Positions 43,901 to 64,000 of a stretch of 64,000 nt of DNA are shown here, in pieces (the first letter of the stretch is position 1; every line of letters begins with the position of its first letter). The position numbers were made by a program, and so were the translations under genes. Below the pieces are notes generated by a model, which was not told the origin of the DNA, did no database searches, and worked only from the letters and a program-made list of their open reading frames with translations. Source of the DNA: Protula sp. h YS-2021 (taxonomy: Eukaryota > Annelida > Polychaeta > Sabellida > Serpulidae); NCBI GenBank assembly GCA_949752745.1, contig OX457027.1, positions 87,689,720-87,753,719 on the forward strand. The letters are read 5' to 3'.

Positions 43901-44882
43901 CCTCCCCCCCCCCCCCCCCCCCCCCCTCAGAGAAGTCAACCCACCACTTAGTTTTCACAGGATTTTTTTAAAAGGATTTACCCGTTCCAGTATGAACGTC
44001 AATCAATCGCAAAGTTACAATTTCATTTATTTTGTTTTTTTTTACTTGTCCATGTTAAGTTTGTTGGCAGTGTCACCCGATAAACACCCTCCCACCATGT
44101 TCCACACTGGTGACCGATACGAAGGGGCCATGGCACACCAAAAGTTCAATCCGGAAGTTATCACCCGGTGGATAACAATAGAAGTGTGTGTGAAGTCACG
44201 ATTCTCACCAACACAGAATAGCTTTTCATATGCAGCATATCGCACGAGGCGAACCATGATAATGCAGAACAAGAAGAAGTGCAGAGATATATCTGTCTAT
44301 TTCAAACTGAGCGCGTAACGTGAGGTCTTAATTGCTCCTTCATGAACCGAAGAACCTTATTTGTGTGACTTGTCCATTTCGGCTGTCAATTATGCTTGTG
44401 AATCTTTTGTCACATAATCAATGGAATCGGAGCCTGTGTCCATATTTACCATCAAAACAACAGAAAGTAATAGATCAGTTATGCCACATAAAACCAATGT
44501 AAACACAATTCAATAAGCATATTATATACGGATCTGACGTACTTTACTGAATTCCATTACCTACTTCTCCCTGCTCAAGAAAATTAATCGTGTAAATAAA
44601 ATATTAGTATTTATATACGAAATTATCAGCCAGTGCTAGCCTTCATATCATCAAATCAAAAGGCATGGAAAATCAAGATTAAAACTATCTAGAAACTTTG
44701 GTGCAACAAATAAAAAAATTGGTAATTTGAATTAACGGAGAGAAATCTTTTAGCGCTAAAGCAAACAAAAAAACTTTTCTTCTTTTCTGTAAAAAGGAAA
44801 TCCTCTTTTAAAAACATTAACTGGATTTCTATTTAATCGTTGAAACTAGCGGGATAGGATAAAAAGTGAAAAATTGAGAAGT
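43901..44882. other. Upstream flank of the DSL-protease gene
   Basis: Contains a C run (43,905-43,926) and unassigned sequence. 'GATAAAAAG' at 44,858 lies only 25 bp before the ATG and is a poor TATA candidate. Confidence 0.4.
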
Positions 44883-55343
<10,461 letters not shown>

Positions 55344-55563
55344 GAACAAAACAACAAATCTAACTCACAAAAGAATGAGTCTCAAGGCATTTATTAATGC
55401 TGTTTAGGAATGGGTTTGAAAAAGAGCTCGATCTTGCAAATTAGCTTAGACTATAGAGGCAGGAATGCACATTTATATCCCCGATGATAAAATATAACTA
55501 ATAGCTCAACAGCTAAATAGCCAATATTTAGGCATCTAACCCAGTATATATATATATATATAT

Positions 55564-55580
55564 AGAGGTTAGTCTTACTG

Positions 55581-55672
<92 letters not shown>

Positions 55673-55689
55673 CAGTAAGACTAACCTCT
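55564..55689. repeat. 126-bp perfect palindrome with (TA)n core
   Basis: AGAGGTTAGTCTTACTGTTC at the left is exactly inverted at the right edge, and everything between is TA repeat. The whole block can fold on itself into a cruciform. It lies just downstream of the DSL-protease stop codon. Confidence 0.85.
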
Positions 55690-58600
55690 CTGCGCATTAT
55701 TGACTCTTTGTCATATTCGAAGTATACTCTTATTTTATAAAATTGTAAGAAAGTTATTTCAGCAGACGTTATATTTAAAAAATATATATCTACACATAAA
55801 GAATCTTTACTATGGCTAAACGTTATGATTATGCCAGCAGTGAAAAAATATGTCAGTAGGCTCTACAAAGTCGAGGGGAAATGGTTGTTATGTTACTTCC
55901 AACGTTCATTAAGACTTCAAAGTTTTTTACATGTAGCTTACAAACATGTTAATGTTATCGAATCAAAAAACGTTAAAAGACATCAGTTTATAGATTGGAA
56001 CAAATTTAATACTGTCGTGAGGTGAAGCAAATAATCTGTCTTTTTCAACATTGTTTATTTCTATATAAACGAGTATGTTTTGAAAGATTAGGTCTTAATA
56101 CGAGAGAATGTTCAAGACCTTTCAAATACAGATCAAATATCCTGGCGTGAGATAGAAGGATGATTAAGTTCCTATTCGATGAAAATGCAAAGGACCAATT
56201 ATCGTTCCTATAACACCATATTTGGCATACATGTAATACGTAATACAAAGCTGGAAATGTTATGTAATTGCTTCCTTTGGTATCAATCTATTGAAGGTAA
56301 CAAGGTAAGGCTATGTGTCATAGAACCCCAGCACCCTCTTGTTATATTATATTAGTTTTCCACAATTCTTAACAACTGTCAAATATTAGATAAATATATG
56401 CTGAAGAATGGTCTTTTAATATTAACTATTTTAAAACGGGCAATTGCATTGAGGTGCCATAAAAAGTAGACCTTTATAACAAAAGATCTACGTCATGTAA
56501 TGTAATAAAGTTTACCTTGCTAAAATAGAACTCTTTAAAGATTTAAGTACTTCTTGAAATGTGTATGTCACAAATTTTATCTTTACTGTCGATTAGTAGC
56601 GAATGAACTTAATGCAGAAAGCCGGCATTTATACACAGCCTGTGAGAAAATATTTTCATACATTTCCTCGAAGTTTGTGGATATTCCTTTGGTTAACATT
56701 TAATATCACCTGCACTGTATACTTGCCTGTACACGGAAAAGTGACACTTTTATATATAATTATAATTTGTAAAATTTATCCTCATCACCGAAATAAACCA
56801 GACTTTATTAACAAACTCGTGTTCATACCTCAAAAAGATTCCCACTAATGTGTTGTAAACATACGCAGTGTTGCTATTTTCGCCACTCTTGGGTACATAG
56901 TATTGTAATATATTGACACTATTTGAGCAATGATAAAAGGTGTTTGCTAGGTTTCAACTCTGTATACCCATTGAACTACAAAGTTTTTAATTTGTTATCA
57001 CAAATCAGTGTCATTGACACTGATGACGGGATCTCTAAAATAGCAAAGTGCCCAGAAACAAACACCTGTCTTGTTGTTTATTTAGTTATCAACTACCAAC
57101 AACCGTTGAATGTCACTGCATTCACAGGCCTTGACCGACAAAACTAAAATTATGGCCACAATTGAGGGACGGTGGGAAGGAAAACGTCGCATGATGGCTT
57201 CTACGTCTACAAGATATTTTACCCATAAAATGAGTTTTAAGAAATTAAAAATTACAGCTTAAATTTCGAAAATATCTGTCTGCACACTACAAGACCAATC
57301 TTCAAAAGACTAAGATTACGTGCTTTCTTAGTTGGTTGGCATTGTATAATTAAAGCATACTAGTTGCCAAATCGCCTTCTCATTGTAGTTTTATTTTATT
57401 TTTAATGAGTCAAAATTAAAAGAAGTAATTATTGAAGTAATGCCCATTAAATACAACAATCAACAACAAGAAGAATAACTGAGATTTCACCCTCGAGATG
57501 CCCAGTATAACAACAGTAACAAGTATTACAGCACATAAATCGATACCGCTGAATTAACTTAACGCCAGAGATTTCCTCCACCCCACCCCTTTCCTTACTA
57601 ATGAAAAAGAAGAGGTCGGAGAGTGAACACAGTACTGAGAATCATAACAGTGGTTTAAGTGAAGCGACTTGATACAGTCCCAAAAGGAACTTAACACTTT
57701 GTAGTGGTGTGGCGATCAGCTGACCGACATGCGGCACACAGGAGTAAAAAGCGATTTGACCTGTGTAGCTGACCATGGAGACAAAAGGCAGCGTGATCTC
57801 ACCGAGTCGCAAGAAATCCTCTACGTAAATATTTGTGTGATATAAAGGTACAGTTTGTTTGCGAAGCTTTATAGTCTTCTGCTTCTTAAAGGCCTTCTTA
57901 GACTGTTGCTACGGTTGTTACTGCAATGAAAAAGGCCTTTATAAATCACTGATTCAGCAGCAAGAAATTGACCTAATATAGTTAATGAATCGAGTGTATA
58001 TTCTTGTAAGTAAGGCTTTATAAAGGTGTGGGGAGTGGTCCAGCAACCGACACGTAATAGATCTTTCCTAGAGATTTCCGTAGTTAAACAAAATGAGTAA
58101 ACAACATGTCAGAGATGACGTGCCTTAGCTTTTTCTAGGCTGTATCACCAAAGTCTTTGCAAATATCTTCATAAGCTAAAACGATGAGTTTCTTGATACA
58201 GTTTTAGGGATATGCTTTGGATAAATCAACACCATAATTTCAAATGAAAGAAACAGTGACTTATGATAATTTTAAGATTAGTATTGGCGCACTGCACATA
58301 TGCACGAAATGTCTGTACGGGACAGAGCAAAACTGATTTGATGGGAAAAGGTGACTTGGCACCCAGTAGGGTCGGGATACTGATGTGCTTGAGTATGTCT
58401 ACGCCTTTCGAGGCGATATGAGTTTTGCCTGGAAAGGATGTGAGTTATTGAAGTATAATGGCGTCCCTTGATCCGTTTCACTGATCAACTTTATTCTGTA
58501 GTGTGTGAATTTATCAGAGAAGTAGCATAGGCAGTGCTGAGGGGTATTTGCCACAAGAAACAAGAAGTTTAGAGTGAGCAGTTTGTCTCAAATGGGTGCT

Positions 58601-58820
58601 CTTTGAAATAATGATGATATGAAATATTGTAAAACCAATGACATGTCCCAATGAACCATTGTGGCAGAAGCCAATGGGCTCTCCAAATAAAAATCTCATT
58701 AAATCGAACAACACATGGCAAGTCATAACCTAATGTCTCTCCCTGGAATAAACATAAGGACTAAACGATAAATCTTAATTAAACCAACTAAATCTTTTAT
58801 TCTTCACAAAGATACATAAA
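55690..58820. other. Non-coding, nothing recognised
   Basis: AT-rich intergenic sequence. Small frames at 55,825, 56,603 and 56,923 have no family features. Confidence 0.4.
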
Positions 58821-58824
58821 AGAT

Positions 58825-60200
58825 CTAACATCGCGAGTGACGTGGAAGCGATCGGATTGATCCGTCTATCAAAGTACCAAGCTTCAAACAAACGACATTC
58901 AGAGATATAAACCTGACTGGTAAAATCTTGATGAACAGACTCCATGCGAAGCAAAAACCTCCGAGAAGCCTTTGCCCTTCAAGAAAGAAAACTAATGGCC
59001 AAGGGGAGCCGGAAGAATTCAGGAAACTGATGAACGTAACCTTAGAAGGGCTGCCTGAGACTGGAAGTTTCATGGAAAGAGAGAATGTGTGAGCCAAAGA
59101 AGAGCTTCTGAATCTTGAATCCCCCATTGAATGAAGGAATCCATAAGGTATCAAGCCTTGCCATTGACCCAACAATGCGTCAATTGCTATCGCTTTTGGA
59201 TCCGAACATAGGAGAGGAATACGGTGGTTCAAGCTACTTGCAAACATACCCACCATTGGGGAACCCTGGGTCAGACAACTAGAGAAACATATAATACAGA
59301 AGTCCACTATGCATGGATCAACTCACCTGTCCCAGAAGCTAGGTGGGCCAGAACATTGAGATGACCAGCTTTGTGTGACGACTGAACACTGGACCGATTG
59401 TCGCGTGAGCAGGAAAGGACTTCCTTTGTAAGACGACATAACTTTGATGACCTGAAACCTCCTTGCTTCTGTAAATAGGAGACCAGTGATTAATTCTCTG
59501 TAAAAACTTAACCTTGTCACGAGACAGAAAGCTCCCCAGTGTCCAACAAGTTAGCCACACTGCCTTCATCTCGAGAACAATAATGTGAAAGGAATGATTT
59601 TGATCCGACCAAAAGCCATCCCAGGCATGGATTTGGTATACAAAACCTCAACCTCTCGATGATGAACCTGACTTGAAAGAGTTGAAAGAATAAATGGAAT
59701 CCAAGACAAAAGACTACATCATGAATTTTGTACAGAGACGATAATTTTCAAAATTCTGACCAGCGATGGAAAAGTTTTGCTTAATAAGAAGTCGAAAACG
59801 TCGCTTAGAAACTCTGTTTTCTGCAAAGAGACCAGTTCTGACTGAAGGTTTGCTAGGAGGCCTAACGCAGTGTATTATTTGATTAACTGGATAATTTGAG
59901 CTTCGATTCAATCCTTGTCCAATTTGGCTAACAACCAGTCGTTCAGTTATTGAAATATAATAAGGCCTACGCCACTATCCTACTTCTTGTCTACTTGCGA
60001 GACCTGGGTAAAGACAAACGCAGCCATCGACAGACCGAATGGTAGGGTCAGAAATCCAAACCTTTAATGGTTACCTGAAAGTAAAGACCAATGCCTAGGA
60101 ATGTAAAGGTACTCATCTGACGGGTCGACCAAAATTGCCCATATACCTTGCAATAGAGTAACTATTTTCTTTAACAAATCTTGAATCATAGACTCTAGTA
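58825..60200 (-). pseudogene. DIRS-like retrotransposon RT/RNase H relic
   Basis: Read leftwards from about 60,200: 'WAILVDPSDEYLYIPRHW' (first catalytic Asp block of reverse transcriptase), 'LPFGLSMAAFVFTQV', 'QSELVSLQKTEFLSDV', then RNase H pieces ('VLEMKAVW', 'SVVSYLQKQGGFRSSKLC', 'GHLNVLAHLASG') and the DIRS/Ngaro-type 'MFASSLNHRIPLLC', 'DPKAIAIDALL', 'WQGLIPYGF'. These are conserved landmarks of tyrosine-recombinase retroelements. Many stops and frame changes occur. I did not find the recombinase or gag parts. Confidence 0.75.
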
Positions 60201-60233
60201 AGTAGTATGAAAACGACAGTTCTACCGCACTTT

Positions 60234-60470
60234 GTGACGTCATACTGTCTGGAAGTGACGTCATCATGTCTGGAAGTGACGTCATAGCGTCTGGACCGGA
60301 AGTGGTGTCTGGAGCGGAAGTGTTGTCTGGAGCGGAAGTGTTGTCTGGAGCGGAAGTCATGATAAGCGTTAGGATAAGCGCGGCCATCCATGACGTGATC
60401 ATGACGTCATGATGACGTCATACTGTCTGGAGCGAAAGTCTGGAGCGAAAGTCTGGAGCGAAAGTTGTTT
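60234..60470. promoter_or_regulatory. Cluster of CRE and ETS-like sites in a minisatellite
   Basis: Five perfect TGACGTCA octamers lie at 60,235, 60,256, 60,277, 60,402 and 60,413. Repeated 'GTCTGGAGCGGAAGT' units with GGAAGT (ETS-like) cores lie between. Two CREs are directly joined to GGAAG, as in known ETS-CRE composite promoter sites. It is about 500 bp upstream of a TATA box and the DNA polymerase gene. Confidence 0.6.
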
Positions 60471-60544
60471 GGCCGAGTCAATCCTCATGAAGCCAACGCA
60501 CTCCACCTGTCAATCAGTGTAACCATGGCAACAGACCCTAAAAA

Positions 60545-60875
60545 GTGATGACCTCCCCCCCCCCCCCCCTCGAAATTGTGATTTTGGCATATTTATCCGT
60601 TTCAGACGATTCTGAACATTTTTCATTTTTTGGGTCGACCGACCCCCCCCCCCCCAACCCTCGAAATTGTGATTTTGGCATATTTAGCCGTTTCAGACGA
60701 TTCTGAACATTTTTCATTTTTTTTGGGTCGACCGACCCCCCCCCCCCCCACAGGACATACCATGTACCGACCCCCCCCCGGACATACTATGTACCGACCC
60801 CCCCCCCCAGGACATACCATGTACCGACCCCCCCCCCCCGGACATACTATGTACCGACCCCCCCCCCCCCCTCCC
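60545..60875. repeat. Duplicated block and C-run repeats
   Basis: A roughly 90-bp block ('TCGAAATTGTGATTTTGGCA' to 'GGGTCGACCGACC') occurs twice, then 'GGACATAC(T/C)ATGTACCGACC' plus C runs occurs four times. Confidence 0.85.
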
Positions 60876-60920
60876 TAGGCGAGCAACATTCTGTCAAGTC
60901 AGCTTCAGTTCCATCAGAGG

Positions 60921-61046
60921 GGTATATAAGGTATGAGCATACAGCAGTGACAGTCATTTCGGTGAGTGGAGCAAGGAAGTACAAGTTGTAGAACTACAAT
61001 TGGATCACATCAGATCAAGGGATGGCATCCAGTGACAACTATTTCG
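60921..61046 (+). promoter_or_regulatory. TATA-type promoter and leader exon
   Basis: TATATAAG at 60,923 is followed at a normal distance by a segment ending in a strong donor, 'ATTTCG|GTAAGTG' (61,046). A similar donor, 'ATTTCG|GTGAGTG', lies at 60,961. A good acceptor, 'TTACTTCATTTCAG', ends at 61,882, 26 bp before the polymerase ATG. A second TATA box (TATAAAAG, 61,842) could start transcripts directly at the coding exon. Confidence 0.5.
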
Positions 61047-61049
61047 GTA

Positions 61050-61470
61050 AGTGTTTATTGAAACTTTATAAATAAAAAGTGAACTTTGTAAACAAACTTT
61101 AGTTATTTGCATAATTGAAACTTTGTAAACAAACTTTGTAAACAAACTGTGTAAACAAACTTTATAAACAAACTTTATAAACAAAATTTGTAAACAAACT
61201 TTGTAAACAAACTTTATAAACAAAATTTGTAAACAAAATTTGTAAACAAACTTTATAAACAAAATTTGTAAACAAACTTGACTTATTTACATAATTGAAA
61301 ATTTGTAAACAAACTTTGTAAACAAACTTTGTAAACAAACTTTGTAAACAAACTTTGTAAACAAACTTGACTTATTTACATAATTGAAAATTTGTAAACA
61401 AACTTTGTAAACAAACTTTGTAAACAAACTTTGGTTATTTGCTTAATTGAAACTTTGTAAAACAATACCT
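61050..61470. repeat. 13-bp minisatellite (TTTGTAAACAAAC)
   Basis: About 25 units of 'AACTTTGTAAACA' with TTTATAAAC variants are broken by three 'TTATTTACATAATTGAAA' spacers. It lies inside the predicted leader intron. Confidence 0.9.
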
Positions 61471-61908
61471 TTCGTTATACTTGGTCGATTTATATGAAAA
61501 TTTCACCATTTGATTCAGTTTTATGTAAAGTTTTAACATGATCATAGGCTATTTGCGCAGCTGGCTGTATGCATTTTTACCACCATTACAGTGCTTCTTC
61601 GCGGATGAATACCATTTGGCAGACCATTTAACTTCACCGCTAGATGTCTCTGCTGTATAACAGCTGTACAACTGTAAGTGAGATATTCATATACACAAGT
61701 AAAATTCTGCTGAGTCAGCATTTTTGAAACAAGTTACACACCATATTTTGATTACATGGAAGTAGCATAAAAGCATGAGTGAAACATGTCAACTAGTCAA
61801 CTAGTGATACATTCTGCTGAGTTAACACACCATTGAAGTGGTATAAAAGGAAGAGTGAAACGTATATTTTACTTCATTTCAGTTCTAGCAACAGCAACAG
61901 CAACAACG

Positions 61909-64000
61909 ATGGCAACAGTCTACTGTCATGAATGCGATGTGACATTTCCATCTCTGGAAGTGTTCGTGACACATACATGCAAACCAGCTAGGTTGAAACG
62001 TGCTCGTGAAGAGCTTGTTGAGCAGATTGAAGCCAAGAGACGAAAGACGGTACAAGATGGTGTTATCAGACCTGATCCGTTCCTCTGCTGTGAATGCATT
62101 AAAATATTTCCATCTATGGATACTTATGATGCACATGCATGCATACCAGCTGAGATGGAAAATACGTCTCATGAAGAACATGTTTCAAAGAAAGAAAAAA
62201 CAGGACAAGTAGGGAGAGGTAGAAGGGTTAGTCTGGGAGAAAACGCGCAGGAAAGACGATTTGAGTCTGAGGATGGATCGGATTTACTGCTTGAAATGCG
62301 CCAACAAGAGAACCGCATCAAAGCACATTTGCTAGAGACGTTAAACCGTGGCATGAAATGGTACATTGTCGTTCATGCACGTTTCAAGAAACTGACAGCG
62401 AATGTTGAAGGTGTTATGGTAGAACACGTGGATAATTCATTTATCAGCAGTCCAACATATACAGCATACAACCCAGCAGATATTGAGAAGGACTTACCAG
62501 AAGCCTATAAAGAATTGTTTACCAGGTTTGATGAACATGAGCGACAAGGTTCTGGTTGGGTGTTGGATAACATATTATTCATTGAAGTGCATACAGCTAC
62601 GTCAGCGCCACTGGAAGCGAGCAGTTTTATCCCACTACCGAAGAAAGTAAAGAGTACAAAAGGTGTATTAAACATTCAGAATAAAGACAACAAATGCTTC
62701 TTATGGTCTGTATTGGCTCACCTTCACCCTTCAACAAGCAATGACCCACAGCGTGTACATCAATACAAAGCATTTGAGAACGAATTGAAGGTGGAAGGTA
62801 TGACATTTCCCACACCGATTACAGACATTCCAAAGTTTGAAAAGGAGAATGATGTGTCCATTAACGTGTTTGGATATGAACATGATGTCGTTGTTCCCAT
62901 ACAACTCAGTCGAAACACCAGCGCCAACAGCGCCAACAGCGCCAACAGCGCGAGAGAAATCAACTTGCTTTTGATTAGCAATGACAAGACAAGACATTAC
63001 TGCCTCATCAAGAATTTCAGCAGACTGATGGCTTATCGATCAAAACATGATGGTGCAACTTTTTATTGTTTCAACTGTCTTCATGGGTTTATGCGACAAG
63101 AGCTTTTAGATGAGCATCGTGAAGTGTGTGGCAAGCATGGCGCACAACGTTTATCATTCCCCAAGGAACCCTTCATCAAGTTCAAGAATGTAGCCAAACA
63201 ACAGCGAGCGCCGTTTGTCATTTATGCAGACTTTGAATGCTTCACGAAAAAGCATGAAGGAGACAAGTATCAACATCATCGTCCAAACAGCTTTGCCTAT
63301 GTGGTTGTCAGCCAGTATGATACACGTGCGCCAGTCCTGTATCGAGGCGATAATGCTGTGAAAGTCTTTTTAGACCATATGGTATATGAACGTGATCGTA
63401 TTGTGCATGGTCTACAACAGAAAAAGAAAATAGTCATGACTTGTGAAGATGAAGAGGATTATAAGAACGCCACAGATTGCTACATTTGTCATGAGCCTCT
63501 AGGAGCAGATCGTGTGAGAGATCATGATCATATCAATGGCAAATACCGCGGAGCTGCACATAATGAATGCAATTTACAATTTCGATTTCGAAAAGATCAG
63601 CAGGATGTTGAAGATTCTTTCATCATTCCTGTGTTTTTCCACAATTTACGAGGCTATGACAGCCATTTGATCATGGAAGAAATTGGAAAGTTCAAAAACG
63701 AAACCATTACAGTAATTCCCAACACCGTTGAGAAATATATTGCATTCACCATGAGCAATCTGAAATTTACAGACAGTTATCAGTTCATGAGTACTTCTCT
63801 ACAGAAGTTGGTATCCAACCTGGCAGCAGAAGGGAAAGACAACTTTTATAACATGATGTCACACATTCACGATAGCGACCAACAAGAGTTACTGTTGAGA
63901 AAGGGAGTGTACCCTTATGATTATGTGGATGAACCATCCAAGTTTGCTGAAACACAACTGCCGTCCAAGGACAAGTTTTACAGTCTGCTCAGTGAAGAAG
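61909..64000 (+). CDS. Type-B DNA polymerase with endonuclease VII-like insert (partial)
   Basis: The frame is open for 697 codons to the window edge, so the C-terminal polymerase palm is not seen. From the N-terminus: two C2HC/C2H2-like fingers (about residues 6-24 and 62-81), a charged linker, 'GVLNIQNKDNKCFLWSVLAH' (about 253-272), a third Cys-His finger ('FYCFNCLHGFM'), 3'-5' exonuclease motif I 'YADFEC' (about 438), an endonuclease VII-like Cys4/HNH block ('CYICHEPLG', 'RDHDHINGKYRG', 'HNECN', 524-556), exonuclease motif II 'FHNLRGYDSHLI' (about 577), and 'GVYPYDYVDEPSKF'. This order matches self-replicating, virus-like polymerase genes (Polinton-like group) scattered in animal genomes, and differs from the Polinton polymerase at 12.7-15.1 kb. 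An in-frame 9-bp repeat (62,922-62,950) encodes Ser-Ala-Asn. Confidence 0.88.
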   Translation, partial: MATVYCHECDVTFPSLEVFVTHTCKPARLKRAREELVEQIEAKRRKTVQDGVIRPDPFLCCECIKIFPSMDTYDAHACIPAEMENTSHEEHVSKKEKTGQVGRGRRVSLGENAQERRFESEDGSDLLLEMRQQENRIKAHLLETLNRGMKWYIVVHARFKKLTANVEGVMVEHVDNSFISSPTYTAYNPADIEKDLPEAYKELFTRFDEHERQGSGWVLDNILFIEVHTATSAPLEASSFIPLPKKVKSTKGVLNIQNKDNKCFLWSVLAHLHPSTSNDPQRVHQYKAFENELKVEGMTFPTPITDIPKFEKENDVSINVFGYEHDVVVPIQLSRNTSANSANSANSAREINLLLISNDKTRHYCLIKNFSRLMAYRSKHDGATFYCFNCLHGFMRQELLDEHREVCGKHGAQRLSFPKEPFIKFKNVAKQQRAPFVIYADFECFTKKHEGDKYQHHRPNSFAYVVVSQYDTRAPVLYRGDNAVKVFLDHMVYERDRIVHGLQQKKKIVMTCEDEEDYKNATDCYICHEPLGADRVRDHDHINGKYRGAAHNECNLQFRFRKDQQDVEDSFIIPVFFHNLRGYDSHLIMEEIGKFKNETITVIPNTVEKYIAFTMSNLKFTDSYQFMSTSLQKLVSNLAAEGKDNFYNMMSHIHDSDQQELLLRKGVYPYDYVDEPSKFAETQLPSKDKFYSLLSEE

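Noticed and set aside
58825..59307. 160-codon frame as an intact gene
   Set aside because: Only part matches DIRS-type sequence; neighbouring pieces of the same domain lie in other frames, so it is a chance-open fragment of a relic.
60064..60402. 112-codon frame with Ser-Ala-Pro-Asp repeats
   Set aside because: N-terminal part is translation of the CRE minisatellite fused by chance to reverse transcriptase debris.

Overview
This is an AT-rich, repeat-dense stretch of an invertebrate animal nuclear genome. Split genes with GT-AG introns, a Notch-ligand-type DSL domain, a lysosomal-type beta-hexosaminidase and a Toll/IL-1 receptor (TIR) domain place it in Metazoa. The mix of Polinton, env-bearing Ty3/Gypsy, DIRS-like and foldback elements would suit a marine invertebrate such as a mollusc, annelid or brachiopod; that placement is inference.

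Layout. 0-9.8 kb is mostly non-coding. It holds a decayed TIR-domain receptor gene (minus strand, 4.2-5.8 kb), three degenerate minisatellites and a weak transposase relic. 9.9-31.2 kb is a GH20 beta-hexosaminidase gene on the minus strand. I resolve 13 exons with matching phases; its 3' end is not visible and probably lies left of the window. Its introns hold a compact, decayed Polinton/Maverick (11,557-18,075, with terminal inverted repeats and a 6-bp target duplication), several minisatellites, a roughly 1.7-kb satellite inside a possible transposon, and large microsatellites. 31.8-40.9 kb is an LTR retrotransposon on the minus strand with 345-bp LTRs that look identical, plus gag, pol and env; pol is broken by two in-frame stops. 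40.9-44.9 kb is non-coding with tRNA-like repeats.

44.9-55.3 kb is the most interesting locus: a 15-exon plus-strand gene whose junctions all agree in phase and give one 559-residue secreted protein. Its order is signal peptide, Notch-ligand N-terminal (MNNL-like) region, DSL domain, EGF repeat, then a trypsin-type serine protease domain with an intact catalytic triad. I know of no described Notch-ligand/serine-protease fusion of this kind. Its introns carry a minisatellite grown from its own exon-3 splice acceptor, a TA-flanked foldback element, and a stray copy of the hexosaminidase first exon.

58.8-60.2 kb holds a decayed DIRS-type reverse transcriptase/RNase H on the minus strand. 60.2-64 kb holds a cluster of CRE/ETS-like sites, TATA-type promoters, a leader intron and the intact start of a second, unrelated type-B DNA polymerase with an embedded endonuclease VII-like zinc motif; it runs off the right edge.

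The two host genes are not obviously in one pathway. One acts on glycoconjugates; the other looks like an extracellular protease carrying a Notch-ligand module.
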